A stretch of DNA of 45,634 bases from an uncultured Prevotellaceae bacterium (lineage in GTDB: Bacteria; Bacteroidota; Bacteroidia; Bacteroidales; Bacteroidaceae), in NCBI GenBank assembly GCA_946185485.1, contig CAMHJQ010000024.1:1-45634 (forward strand), given 5' to 3'. Below are positions 15,609-24,475 of this stretch, piece after piece. Both the position numbers and the translations under genes were made by a program. Numbering within the stretch: the first letter of the stretch is position 1; the number at the start of each line of letters is the position of its first letter. The notes beneath the pieces are model-generated. The model was given only the letters and a program-made list of their open reading frames with translations. It was not told the origin of the DNA and ran no database searches.

Positions 15609-16546
15609 CTCCAATTAATTTTTTTACCTAAATGATATTTTAATGACTGGAAGCCCATGAACTCCAATCTTCCCAGGCTTGGAACAGGCTGAAACGCAGT
15701 TTTCAGTTCCTCATAATTCCTGTACATCGGTTCAGTCACAGAAACTGCCAGTCTATGATTTTTAACGAGCCAAATAGATTCCTCGTCTCTTGAACCTAAC
15801 TGACCATTTGACTTCTCCAGCACATCATAGGAGCCATCAAAGTCGGACACGTCATAGTATCGAACCTTAAACGGCCACAACAACCGTTTCACCTCTACTT
15901 GTCCACGCCATACCTTGATTTCCTTATAGGAAAAGAGATAGATGAAAAGCAAGCTTCCAAAAAGCAATATTACACTTCCACCTATAATGATGGAACCCAT
16001 TCGTAGAGGCCTACCATCAATCACATCTGAAAGAGCAAAAGCAACACCAATGAGCACAAAGAATAACCCGAAACCTGTAATCCCATACAAGAGTACCTTG
16101 TTGTATTCCGATACGACTTCGGCATTGTCTCTGACAAAGAAGCCAGACTTATCCTTAACCGCTATAGCGCGCTTTATCTCCTCGAAATTCAGGTATAGAT
16201 TAGAAGCTATGCTAAGCAGCCTTTCACCGTTCTTAATCAATCTGAGCACTTCGCCTGTCTTACGATAATCGCTCTGAGCATAGTCAAACTCAGCAAAGCG
16301 ATAGAACCGTTTCCAAAATGGCAACAACAAGTTTCGTGTCTCCAACCCATCAACAACAACAGTGATGCGCTTGATTGAAGCCAAATAAAAAGCAGAAAAA
16401 AGCAAAGTGAACCCCATCCAGACAAACAAAACAGGCAGGAAGGTTCCCTTATGGAATAAGGAAGCGCCACACAATGACAGGACACCAATTGCAATGAGAC
16501 CCAATGTCTGCCAAATATACTTTTTATTTAGCCTTGAGGTTAGCAT
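15605..16546 (-). CDS. Membrane protein of unknown function with two similar halves
   Basis: A 313-residue protein with two pairs of hydrophobic segments (about residues 12-55 and 150-210). Each pair is followed by a soluble part with a similar pattern: [18 protein letters not shown] in the first half and [18 protein letters not shown] in the second. An internal duplication resembling bacterial PH-like membrane proteins is likely, but I do not recognise a named family. It lies between rfbB (3-bp gap) and purT (4-bp overlap). Confidence 0.6.
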   Translation of the reverse strand: MLTSRLNKKYIWQTLGLIAIGVLSLCGASLFHKGTFLPVLFVWMGFTLLFSAFYLASIKRITVVVDGLETRNLLLPFWKRFYRFAEFDYAQSDYRKTGEVLRLIKNGERLLSIASNLYLNFEEIKRAIAVKDKSGFFVRDNAEVVSEYNKVLLYGITGFGLFFVLIGVAFALSDVIDGRPLRMGSIIIGGSVILLFGSLLFIYLFSYKEIKVWRGQVEVKRLLWPFKVRYYDVSDFDGSYDVLEKSNGQLGSRDEESIWLVKNHRLAVSVTEPMYRNYEELKTAFQPVPSLGRLEFMGFQSLKYHLGKKINWR

Positions 16547-16549
16547 GCT

Positions 16550-17686
16550 TTATCTGTTCTTATACATGTTGTCATAGTATTTCTGGTAATCGCCCGAGGT
16601 GACGTTGTCCAGCCACTCCTGATTGTCGAGATACCAGCGGACGGTCTTCTCGATACCCTCCTCGAACTGCAACGAGGGCTCCCAGCCAAGTTCGCGCTGC
16701 AGCTTCGACGAGTCGATGGCGTAGCGCAAATCATGCCCTGCACGGTCAGTGACGAAGGTGATAAGGTCCATGTCCTCGTCCTCCTTGCGACCCAGCAGAC
16801 GGTCAACGGTCTTGATGACTACCTTGATGATGTCGATGTTCTTCCACTCGTTGAAGCCGCCGATGTTATACGTATCGGCTATCTTGCCCTCATGGAAGAT
16901 GAGGTCGATGGCACGGGCATGGTCCTCTACATACAGCCAGTCGCGCACGTTCTCACCCTTGCCATAGACGGGAAGCGGCTTGCGGTGACGGATGTTATTA
17001 ATAAATAAAGGTATCAGCTTCTCGGGGAACTGGTAGGGACCGTAGTTGTTCGAGCAGTTGGTCACGATGACGGGCATGCCGTAGGTGTCGTGATAGGCAC
17101 GGACGAAGTGATCTGACGATGCCTTGGCAGCGCTGTAGGGAGAGTGAGGATTATACTTCGTGGTCTCCAGGAAGAACTTGTCGCCGTAGGCCAGATGATG
17201 CTCGGCACTGCTGGCCGTCGTGGTGAACGGCGGTTCGATGCCTTCGGGATGCGTCAGCTCCAAGGCTCCATACACCTCGTCGGTCGAGATGTGGTAGAAG
17301 CGCTTGCCCTCGTAGCGCTCAGGCAGCGACTCCCAGTAGAGTTTGGCGGCCTGCAGCAGGCTCAGCGTACCCATGACATTGGTCTTGGCAAACGTAAACG
17401 GGTCCTTGATAGAGCGGTCCACGTGGCTCTCGGCAGCCAGGTGGATGATGCCGTCGACCTTCTTGTCCTGCATCAGCTGGTAGAAGGCGTCGAAGTCGCA
17501 GATATCCATCTTCACAAACTCGTAGTTGGGTTTGTCCTCGATGTCCTTGAGGTTTGCCAGGTTGCCGGCATACGTCAACTTGTCGAGGTTGATGATGTGA
17601 TACTCGGGGTACTTGTTCACGAACAGGCGAACAACATGGGAGCCAATGAATCCGGCTCCGCCGGTAATAACGATGGTTCTTTTCAT
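16550..17686 (-). CDS. rfbB: dTDP-glucose 4,6-dehydratase
   Basis: A 378-residue extended short-chain dehydrogenase. It shows the Rossmann loop GGAGFIGSHV at the N-terminus, HLAAESHVDRSI, the catalytic STDEVYG segment and YSAAKASSDHF with the active-site Tyr and Lys. It produces dTDP-4-keto-6-deoxyglucose, the substrate of FdtA or of rhamnose synthesis enzymes. No rmlA, rmlC or rmlD is present in the window, so dTDP-glucose must be supplied by genes elsewhere. Confidence 0.95.
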   Translation of the reverse strand: MKRTIVITGGAGFIGSHVVRLFVNKYPEYHIINLDKLTYAGNLANLKDIEDKPNYEFVKMDICDFDAFYQLMQDKKVDGIIHLAAESHVDRSIKDPFTFAKTNVMGTLSLLQAAKLYWESLPERYEGKRFYHISTDEVYGALELTHPEGIEPPFTTTASSAEHHLAYGDKFFLETTKYNPHSPYSAAKASSDHFVRAYHDTYGMPVIVTNCSNNYGPYQFPEKLIPLFINNIRHRKPLPVYGKGENVRDWLYVEDHARAIDLIFHEGKIADTYNIGGFNEWKNIDIIKVVIKTVDRLLGRKEDEDMDLITFVTDRAGHDLRYAIDSSKLQRELGWEPSLQFEEGIEKTVRWYLDNQEWLDNVTSGDYQKYYDNMYKNR

Positions 17687-17691
17687 ATGTC

Positions 17692-18183
17692 TTATCTTCC
17701 TAATGTTATAACTTCCAAGTCCTTGAATTCCTTGCCGTCGATGGTCAGGCGAATGAGTGTACGCTCCTTGTGCCAGCCCTGCAAGCCTGCGGCACCGGGG
17801 TTGATGTGCAGCAAATTGAGCGTCTTGTCATACTTTACCTTCAATATGTGTGAGTGACCTGCCACGAAGAGCTGCGGCGGATTGGCATAGAGCATCGAGC
17901 GCACACTGTAGTCGTAGTTGCCGGGATAGCCGCCTATATGCTTGATGAGCACGTCGACATCCTCACACTTGAAGCGGTTCAGTTCGCGATACATCAGGCG
18001 CAGGTCGCCGCCGTCGCAGTTGCCGCAGACGGCACGGAACGGGCGGAAAGCCTCAAACTTCTCTGCCACCTCCACGCTGCCGATGTCGCCGGCATGCCAT
18101 ATCTCATCGCAGGGCTCGAAGTAGTGCAGGTACTTCTCGTCCCAATAGCTATGCGTATCGCTGATAATTCCTATCTTCTTCAT
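17692..18183 (-). CDS. YfcE/MJ0936-type metallophosphoesterase
   Basis: A 163-residue protein with the full calcineurin-like metal-binding set: SDTHSYWD, HAGDIGS, VCGNCDG and VAGHSHI. The small single-domain form is characteristic of YfcE/YsnB-type phosphodiesterases, whose natural substrates are poorly known. It overlaps the upstream acyloxyacyl hydrolase gene by 4 bp and precedes rfbB by 5 bp. Confidence 0.9.
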   Translation of the reverse strand: MKKIGIISDTHSYWDEKYLHYFEPCDEIWHAGDIGSVEVAEKFEAFRPFRAVCGNCDGGDLRLMYRELNRFKCEDVDVLIKHIGGYPGNYDYSVRSMLYANPPQLFVAGHSHILKVKYDKTLNLLHINPGAAGLQGWHKERTLIRLTIDGKEFKDLEVITLGR

Positions 18184-19313
18184 GATCCGAATCTTAGTCC
18201 GATGCCCAGCATCAGGTTGTTGGTATAGTTGTAGTTATAGAGGCAGTAGCCGATGTTGAGAAAGAAGTGACGCGTCACGTCTACCTTCATGGCCAGCGTC
18301 TCGTAGAAGCACGACAGTCCGCCCACGATATAGCGTCCGAAGCCGCCACTGGCGCGAAATAAGGGCATGGTCAGTTCGACACGTGCCTGCAAGCCCAATG
18401 CCACCTGCTGCGAACGGCTGGGGTATTCATACTCCAACTGTCCGTCGCCATTGACATCCGACGTTGTCAGGTTAACGCTGTGGTCATAGACGCCGTCCAG
18501 AGAGGGGCCGATGGCAAAGGCGCTGTTCAGGCGGTAGGTGGGGCTCACCGACAGTCCTGCCACAGCGAATCCCGCCGGCAGGCTGAGGCTTTTCTTCTTC
18601 CAGCCACCGTATGCCACGATGTCCCACACCCAGCGACGCTCCTTCGGCAGCGTCTCGGCAGTGAACAGCGAGGCACGAGCAGTCTGGTCAGTACGGTTGA
18701 AGTAGTAGGCCGCCGACACGCGAGCGCCCATATTATTGAAGCCCTCGTTGGGCATGCGCAGGTTGGCATTCGAGAAGTGGTTATAGCCATAGCCCACATT
18801 CAGGTCGAAGTGGCGTCCCAGCTTCATGCTCAGGTAAACGTCGGCACCGATATAGGCGGTGACTGGCGACCCTACGACATGATTGTCCTCGTTGTCTACC
18901 TGACGGTACGACTTCCAGCCGAAAGCTGCGCCCAGGTTCAGCTCATAGTTGAGCGACACGCTACGCGAGAAGTTGATGATGGGTGCTCCCTGCACGATAT
19001 ACGCCAGCACGGGGCGTCCCATCTGCCGACTTGTCAGCAGCATGCCGGCACCGATGCCGTGATAGGCTCCTATTTCTTGGGGACGGCCTGAATGTTGCAG
19101 GGTGTAGGTCAGTTTCAGCGTCAGCGAGTTCTTGATCTGCTCTCCCTCTGGATTGTTTCCCCGCAGGTAGCGGTTGTTCTGTATGACATGGCTGGGCACC
19201 CCCTCAGCCTCCAAACGGTGTACCGTTGTCGAGTCGGCATACGCCGGAATGACCACAGCCGTCAGCAGGACAGACAAAAGGAAGGAGAGAAGGTGATGCC
19301 GTCTACTGCTCAT
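18180..19313 (-). CDS. Acyloxyacyl hydrolase / PagL-like lipid A deacylase
   Basis: A 377-residue protein with an N-terminal signal peptide (ending near VIPAYA) and beta-rich sequence with alternating aromatic residues. The motif GYGYNHFSNANLRMPNEGFN near residue 178 matches the PagL (PF09411) active-site region, where His and Ser of HxSN are catalytic in Pseudomonas PagL. It probably removes an acyl chain from lipid A in the outer membrane. The protein is longer than Pseudomonas PagL because of extra beta regions at both ends, as usual for Bacteroidetes acyloxyacyl hydrolases. Its place in an envelope-sugar operon supports a lipid A role. Confidence 0.8.
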   Translation of the reverse strand: MSSRRHHLLSFLLSVLLTAVVIPAYADSTTVHRLEAEGVPSHVIQNNRYLRGNNPEGEQIKNSLTLKLTYTLQHSGRPQEIGAYHGIGAGMLLTSRQMGRPVLAYIVQGAPIINFSRSVSLNYELNLGAAFGWKSYRQVDNEDNHVVGSPVTAYIGADVYLSMKLGRHFDLNVGYGYNHFSNANLRMPNEGFNNMGARVSAAYYFNRTDQTARASLFTAETLPKERRWVWDIVAYGGWKKKSLSLPAGFAVAGLSVSPTYRLNSAFAIGPSLDGVYDHSVNLTTSDVNGDGQLEYEYPSRSQQVALGLQARVELTMPLFRASGGFGRYIVGGLSCFYETLAMKVDVTRHFFLNIGYCLYNYNYTNNLMLGIGLRFGS

Positions 19314-19930
19314 AGTTCAAAACGTTTGCGCAAAAAATCGGCAATGAAGCACTCGGTATCCCGCAATCCCAACACCGAGGTATCGATGCAGAGATCGTAC
19401 GAAGAGGCATCGCCCCATTTCTTACCTGTATAATAATTGTAATAGGCTGCACGCTTGGACTCGCACTGGTTGATAAACTTGTTGGCCTCAGCCACTGTCA
19501 TGTTGGGATGACGGGCTATCACCTGGTCAATGCGGAAGCGCTTGGAGGCAGTGACGAAGATGCTTACCACGTCCTTCCGCTCGCGCAGCACGTAGTCGGC
19601 ACAGCGCCCCACAAAGACGCACGAGCCTTCATCGGCGGCCTTGAGGATGGCATCGCTCTGAAACTTGAACAGGTTCTCCTTCGAGAATTTGTTCTGATAC
19701 ATGTTGTCGTCAGAAACCAGAGCCGTACGCAGATGGAACAGCGAGCGGAAGAAGCCGGGCTGCTCATCGTTCTGCTCGAAGAACTTCTCACTGATGCCGC
19801 TCTCTTTGGCAGCCAGATTGAGAATCTCCTGGTCGTAGTACTTGGCATTGAAGTCGAGTGCCAGCATGCGGGCAATATCGTGACCGCCGCTCCCCAATTG
19901 ACGTCCTACACAAATGATGATATGTTTCAT
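19310..19930 (-). CDS. Cytidylate-kinase-like protein
   Basis: A 206-residue protein beginning MKHIIICVGRQLGSGGHDIARMLA. This is the P-loop variant of the cytidylate-kinase-like family (PF13189), followed by FVGRCADYVLRERKDVVSIFVTA and RAAYYNYYTGKKWGD. The family resembles CMP kinase but its substrate is not established. It overlaps the MATE gene upstream and the acyloxyacyl hydrolase gene downstream by 4 bp each. Confidence 0.85.
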   Translation of the reverse strand: MKHIIICVGRQLGSGGHDIARMLALDFNAKYYDQEILNLAAKESGISEKFFEQNDEQPGFFRSLFHLRTALVSDDNMYQNKFSKENLFKFQSDAILKAADEGSCVFVGRCADYVLRERKDVVSIFVTASKRFRIDQVIARHPNMTVAEANKFINQCESKRAAYYNYYTGKKWGDASSYDLCIDTSVLGLRDTECFIADFLRKRFEL

Positions 19931-21273
19931 TGTTGCTTGATTTTTCTAAGATACCACAATAATACAGGTATGGTCATGGCAAACGAGCCCAAGTCGCTGG
20001 CAGGCATCGAATACCACACACCATCCAGCCCCCAGACAAGGGGGAAGAAAAAGGCCATCGGCAGCAGCATGAAGAGCTGGCGCGACAGCGAGAGGAAGAT
20101 GGACACCTTCACCTTGCCGATACACTGGAAGAAATTGGTGATGACAGCCTGCGAACCGACGACGAAGAATACCAGCATGTCGAGCCGGATGCCGCGTGCC
20201 GACAGTTCGAGCAACGTCGGGTCGGTGGTGAAGATGCGGGCAATCTCTCTGGGGAAGAGCATCGACAGTGCCCAGCCTACCAGCAGGATGGACGTGGCAG
20301 CAGCGATGGTCAGCCACAGACAGCGGAACATGCGGTCGTACTTCTCGGCACCAAAGTTATAGCCCACAATAGGCTGCATACCCTGAATCATGCCCATCAC
20401 AAACATGAAGAATACCATGACCATGGAGTTGGCTATCGAGTAGGCACCCACGGCCATGTCGCCTCCATAGTGCACAAACTGGTTGTTCATGAAGATGACA
20501 ATGATGCACGATGTCGCCTGCATCAGGAAAGGCGAGATGCCGATAGCGATGATGTTCTTCACCAACTGCGGACGCAGGCGGTAGATGCCACGACGCAGAT
20601 GCAGCAGTTCCTTCTTGTCGGAAAATACCCACATCTGCCAGCAAAGTGCCAGCGACTGAGAGGTCACCGTTGCCAGTGCCGCACCGCGGATGCCCCAGCG
20701 GAACCACCACACGAAAGCAATGACCAGCACAATGTTGCAGGCAACGGTAAAGAGTGTGGCATACATGGCATGGCGTGGTTTTCCGGCAGCACGCAGCACA
20801 GCATTCATACCGAAATACATGTGCGTCACAACATTGCCTAAGAGGATGATAATCATAAACTCTCGGGCGTAGGGCAGCGTGACGTCAGAGGCTCCGAAGA
20901 AACGCAGGATGGGATTGAGAAACAACAGGCACACTGCCATGAACAGCAGGCCGATGATGAGGTTGAGCGTCACCGTATTGCCTAACAGGTTCTGGGCACG
21001 CTTGTAGTCCTTCTGTCCTAACTTGACGCTGATGCACGTCGAAGCACCCACGCCCACGGCGGCACCGAAGGCGGCGCTGAGGTTCATAAGGGGGAAGGTG
21101 ATGCCCAGTCCGGCAATAGCCTCCGGACCCACCACCTGTCCGATGAAGGCGCGGTCGATGATATTATAGAGACTGGAGGCCGTCATAGCCACGATAGCAG
21201 GCAGCGCATACTGCATCAGCAGTCCGCCCACGGGCTTCGTTCCCAGCTCCAGTGCAGCTTGTTTATTGTCCAT
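19927..21273 (-). CDS. MATE-family efflux transporter
   Basis: A 448-residue protein with about twelve membrane segments, belonging to the MATE family (signature-like LLMQYALPAIVAMTASSLYNIIDRAFIGQ near the N-terminus, seen in two overlapping parts, and the repeat-half block QGMQPIVGYNFGAE). It exports cationic compounds or drugs using Na+ or H+. The start at 21273 (MDNKQAALELG) is chosen because a good promoter lies at 21292-21323, which would place the RNA start at about 21285, downstream of an in-frame ATG at 21294. It is the first gene of the twelve-gene minus-strand run. Confidence 0.93.
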   Translation of the reverse strand: MDNKQAALELGTKPVGGLLMQYALPAIVAMTASSLYNIIDRAFIGQVVGPEAIAGLGITFPLMNLSAAFGAAVGVGASTCISVKLGQKDYKRAQNLLGNTVTLNLIIGLLFMAVCLLFLNPILRFFGASDVTLPYAREFMIIILLGNVVTHMYFGMNAVLRAAGKPRHAMYATLFTVACNIVLVIAFVWWFRWGIRGAALATVTSQSLALCWQMWVFSDKKELLHLRRGIYRLRPQLVKNIIAIGISPFLMQATSCIIVIFMNNQFVHYGGDMAVGAYSIANSMVMVFFMFVMGMIQGMQPIVGYNFGAEKYDRMFRCLWLTIAAATSILLVGWALSMLFPREIARIFTTDPTLLELSARGIRLDMLVFFVVGSQAVITNFFQCIGKVKVSIFLSLSRQLFMLLPMAFFFPLVWGLDGVWYSMPASDLGSFAMTIPVLLWYLRKIKQQ

Positions 21274-21291
21274 TCCTTTATTAATGATGTG

Positions 21292-21323
21292 CAAAGGTAC
21301 GAATAAGTGAGCGAAAATGCAAA
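21292..21323 (-). promoter_or_regulatory. Promoter of the twelve-gene minus-strand operon
   Basis: On the minus strand, TTTG at 21320-21323 is followed after 20 bp by TACCTTTG at 21292-21299. No comparable promoter was found in the short gaps downstream, so this site may drive the genes from the MATE exporter to the HAD phosphatase. Confidence 0.75.
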
Positions 21324-21360
21324 TTTATTTGCAATTTTCCGAACGGAAGTACCTTCGAGC

Positions 21361-21391
21361 TTGCTCATATGAAGAAAATGTTGTACCTTTG
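21361..21391 (+). promoter_or_regulatory. Promoter of the S8 peptidase and xse genes
   Basis: TTG at 21361-21363, a 20-bp spacer and TACCTTTG at 21384-21391. It is divergent from the MATE promoter and shows that the peptidase starts at 21417 rather than at the upstream ATG at 21369. Confidence 0.75.
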
Positions 21392-21416
21392 CACGCTGAA
21401 AACATGTAGCAAAAAC

Positions 21417-22838
21417 ATGAAACGACTACTGACCATCCTCATCCTACTGGCACCCGTGCTCGCCCTTCACGCTGGACATCAGCAAGATGCCATACGAAAA
21501 GTGAAATACAAGAAGGGACCGGCATTCATCTATCGAGTGACGCTCGCCGACAAGCAGGGAACGCCTTACTCGCTGGATCATCCGTCACGCTTTCTCTCAC
21601 GGCGGTCCATCGAACGGCGCAGACGACAGGGACTGCCGCTCGACTCCACGGACCTGCCTGTCAGCAGCCGCTATCTGCGACAGATAGAAAAGACGGCAGT
21701 GAGCATCGTAGGACAGAGCCGCTGGCAGAACACCGTATTGGTCAGAACGAAGGACACCACCGTCGTCAGCCAACTCTGCCAGTTGCCATGCGTAAAAGCC
21801 TGCAAACTGGTGTGGCAGGCGCCTGATTCCATCACCCCGCTGACAAAACAGAAATACCACGAACAGTTCGAGGAGCACGACAGCATCACAGGCGAAATCT
21901 ATGGCACTGCCGCCGACCAGATACGCTCCGTCATGGGACATCGGCTGCATGACATCGGCATGCGCGGCGAGGGCATGATGATTGCCGTCATCGACGGTGG
22001 TTTCCGTCATGTCGACCGCATCCCTGCCTTCCTGCATACCGACATCCGGGGCTGGCGCGACTTCATCAATCCCGAGGCTCCTACCCTCTTCTACGACACC
22101 GACCACGGCACGCGGGTACTCTCTGCCATGGCCATCAACAGACCTTATTACTATATAGGGACTGCGCCGCGTGCGGCCTACTGGGTGCTGCGCACCGAAG
22201 ACCAACAGACTGAGCAGGAGGTGGAAGAGGACTACTGGACGATGGCAGCAGAGTTTGCCGACTCGGTAGGCTGCGACCTCATCAACTCGTCATTAGGCTA
22301 TAACGAGTACGACAACCCACAAACGTCCTATCAGCAGTGGCAGCTCGACGGGCGCACGGCATTTGTCAGCCGCTCGGCTGCCATGCTGGCAGCCAAGGGT
22401 GTCATCCTCGTCAACTCTGCCGGCAACACGGGCATGGGACCGTGGAAGAAGATTACCGTCCCTGCCGATGCTGACCACATCCTGACCGTGGGTGCCGTCA
22501 ACGACATGCCGTCACACCGCATAGCCCCCTTCAGCAGCGTCGGTCCGTCGCAGGACGGTCGTGTAAAACCTGACGTCGTAGCCGTGGGCGCCCCGGCACG
22601 ACTGGTCAACGGGCGCGGTGTCATCATGAGCGACATGGGGACGTCGTTTGCTGCGCCCATCATCTGTGGACTGGCGGCCTGTCTCTGGCAGGCACTGCCT
22701 AACAAAACAGCCACAGAAATCATGGAACTCATCCGTCAGACCAGCAACAACCACGAGCACCCCGACAACATCTACGGCTATGGCCTGCCCAACTTCTGGC
22801 GGGCATATATGATTGGGAAAATGAAGAGTGAAGAATGA
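21417..22838 (+). CDS. Secreted subtilisin-like (S8) serine protease
   Basis: A 473-residue preprotease starting MKRLLTILILLAPVLALHAG (signal peptide). An N-terminal propeptide-like region of about 140 residues precedes the S8 domain. The triad is visible: Asp193 in AVIDGG, His230 in DTDHGTRV and Ser410 in GTSFAAPI, with the oxyanion Asn in NSAGNTG. No C-terminal sorting domain is seen; the end (GKMKSEE) is encoded by the beginning of a GAAGAGTGAAGAAT repeat. It is probably exported to the periplasm or surface. xseA follows after 39 bp. Confidence 0.9.
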   Translation: MKRLLTILILLAPVLALHAGHQQDAIRKVKYKKGPAFIYRVTLADKQGTPYSLDHPSRFLSRRSIERRRRQGLPLDSTDLPVSSRYLRQIEKTAVSIVGQSRWQNTVLVRTKDTTVVSQLCQLPCVKACKLVWQAPDSITPLTKQKYHEQFEEHDSITGEIYGTAADQIRSVMGHRLHDIGMRGEGMMIAVIDGGFRHVDRIPAFLHTDIRGWRDFINPEAPTLFYDTDHGTRVLSAMAINRPYYYIGTAPRAAYWVLRTEDQQTEQEVEEDYWTMAAEFADSVGCDLINSSLGYNEYDNPQTSYQQWQLDGRTAFVSRSAAMLAAKGVILVNSAGNTGMGPWKKITVPADADHILTVGAVNDMPSHRIAPFSSVGPSQDGRVKPDVVAVGAPARLVNGRGVIMSDMGTSFAAPIICGLAACLWQALPNKTATEIMELIRQTSNNHEHPDNIYGYGLPNFWRAYMIGKMKSEE

Positions 22839-22890
22839 AGAGTGAAGAATTTGCTGCCGCCCAAATAACTGTGAACTATGAACTATGAAC
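22824..22890 (+). repeat. Tandem repeats spanning the protease end and the xseA start
   Basis: Two repeat blocks: GAAGAGTGAAGAAT in two copies (about 22829-22850), and GAACTAT in nearly three copies (22872-22891) that overlap the start codon of xseA. The second block makes the xseA initiation site sensitive to repeat number. Confidence 0.7.
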
Positions 22891-24125
22891 TAAAAAGATA
22901 TTCCCTCCGCCAGCTGAATCTCCTGGTGCGCGATGCCATTGAGGCAAGCCTGCCCGACGAATACTGGGTGGAGGCGGAACTGTCGGAATGCCGCGAGCAC
23001 GGCGGGCACTGCTACATGGAGCTTATCGAGAAGGACGAGCGCAGCAACACGCCTGTAGCACGTGCCTCAGCCAAATGCTGGCGACAGACGTGGCAGCTGG
23101 TACGTCCCCACTTCGAGCGTACCACAGGACAGCCGCTACGCGCCGGACTGAAGGTGCTGCTAAAAGTCTACGCCCAGTTCCACGAGGCATACGGCTTCTC
23201 GTGGATTGTCAGCGACATTGACCCGACATATACCTTAGGCGACATGGCTCGCCGCCGTCAGGAAATCATCCGACAGTTGAAGGAAGAGGGTGTCTTCGAC
23301 CTGCAGCGCGAACTGCGCCTGCCGCTGTTCTGTCAGCGCATCGCCGTCATCTCAGCACCCACTGCCGCCGGCTATGGCGACTTCTGCCGTCAGTTGGAAG
23401 AGAGTGGCTTCCATTTCAGCGTCCAGCTCTTTCCTGCCGTCATGCAGGGCGAACAGGTGGAGTCGTCTATCATCGCTGCACTCAATCAGGTATATTCGTG
23501 CATCGACCATGTCGACTGCGTCGTCATCATCCGAGGCGGTGGAGCTACTGCCGACCTCAGCGGCTTCGACACGCTGGCACTGGCTGAGAACGTTGCCCAG
23601 TTTCCGCTGCCCATCATCACTGGCATCGGCCACGACCGAGACGAGAGCATTCTCGACATGGTCAGCCACACTCGGGTAAAAACGCCCACGGCAGCTGCCG
23701 CCCTTCTCATCGACAACCTGCGCAGCGTCCTCGACCGCATCACACAGGCCGAGACCTTCATTAGCCGCTACGTCAACGAGCGCATCCGCAGCCAGCAGCA
23801 GCGCATCGAGCAGCTGGCGACGCTCATCCCCGCCCTCATGCAGCGCACGCTGGGCGACCAGCGGCATCGCATAGACCAGTTGGAGAACCGCCTGCCCATT
23901 GCCATCGACCGCCGACTGACTGAGCAGAAACACCGTCTGGAACGCTTCGTCCTTCAGTTGCAAGGCTTCGACCCACAGGTGCTGCTGGCTCGCGGCTACA
24001 GCATCACCCTGCTGAACGGGCGTGCCGTACGCGACCCTGCAGTCCTCCACGACGGCGACCTCATCGAGACCCGCGTGGAAAAAGGAACGGTACTTTCGGT
24101 GGTTAAAGATAAAAATAAAAAATAA
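22878..24125 (+). CDS. xseA: Exodeoxyribonuclease VII large subunit
   Basis: The 415-residue product begins with the OB-fold nucleic-acid binding domain (about residues 10-110: YWVEAELSEC, CYMELIEKD, GLKVLLKVYAQFHEAYGFSW). The catalytic domain follows (IAVISAPTAAGYGDF, VIIRGGGATADLSGFD, PIITGIGHDRDESILD, VKTPTAAAALL), then a long coiled coil. With XseB it degrades single-stranded DNA to oligonucleotides. The ATG used lies within a GAACTAT tandem repeat. The C-terminal VVKDKNKK is encoded by A-rich repeat sequence leading to xseB. Confidence 0.95.
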   Translation: MNYELKRYSLRQLNLLVRDAIEASLPDEYWVEAELSECREHGGHCYMELIEKDERSNTPVARASAKCWRQTWQLVRPHFERTTGQPLRAGLKVLLKVYAQFHEAYGFSWIVSDIDPTYTLGDMARRRQEIIRQLKEEGVFDLQRELRLPLFCQRIAVISAPTAAGYGDFCRQLEESGFHFSVQLFPAVMQGEQVESSIIAALNQVYSCIDHVDCVVIIRGGGATADLSGFDTLALAENVAQFPLPIITGIGHDRDESILDMVSHTRVKTPTAAAALLIDNLRSVLDRITQAETFISRYVNERIRSQQQRIEQLATLIPALMQRTLGDQRHRIDQLENRLPIAIDRRLTEQKHRLERFVLQLQGFDPQVLLARGYSITLLNGRAVRDPAVLHDGDLIETRVEKGTVLSVVKDKNKK

Positions 24126-24144
24126 GAAGTAAAAGACAAGAGAT

Positions 24145-24348
24145 ATGAAAGACGAATTAAAATACGAAGAGGCGCTGGGTCAACTGGAGACCATCGTGCG
24201 CAAGATGGAGAACAACGAGTACGACATTGACGAACTCGCTGTGCAACTGAAAGCAGCACAGCAACTTATCAAGTTCTGCAAGGACAAGCTTACCAAGACG
24301 GAAGCGGAAATCCTGAAGCTCAACTCCGACCGGGCGCAACCCGCTTAG
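24145..24348 (+). CDS. xseB: Exodeoxyribonuclease VII small subunit
   Basis: A 67-residue protein beginning MKDELKYEEALGQLETIVRKMENNEYDIDELA, shown here as two joined helices typical of XseB. It binds the coiled coil of XseA and is needed for activity. It lies 19 bp after xseA, forming the usual pair. Confidence 0.93.
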   Translation: MKDELKYEEALGQLETIVRKMENNEYDIDELAVQLKAAQQLIKFCKDKLTKTEAEILKLNSDRAQPA

Positions 24349-24404
24349 AAGAGGATGAAAGAGGGGAGATTAGGGGTGAAAGACGAAATATTTGGGTGTT
24401 TTTC

Positions 24405-24435
24405 TTGCAAAAACACAAGATTTTGATTACTTTTG
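24405..24435 (+). promoter_or_regulatory. Promoter of ilvE
   Basis: TTG at 24405-24407, a 20-bp spacer and TACTTTTG at 24428-24435, 40 bp before the ATG at 24476. It rules out the longer in-frame start at 24392. Confidence 0.7.
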
Positions 24436-24475
24436 CGGGCAAATTGACATTCAACGACAACAAAACATAGACATT

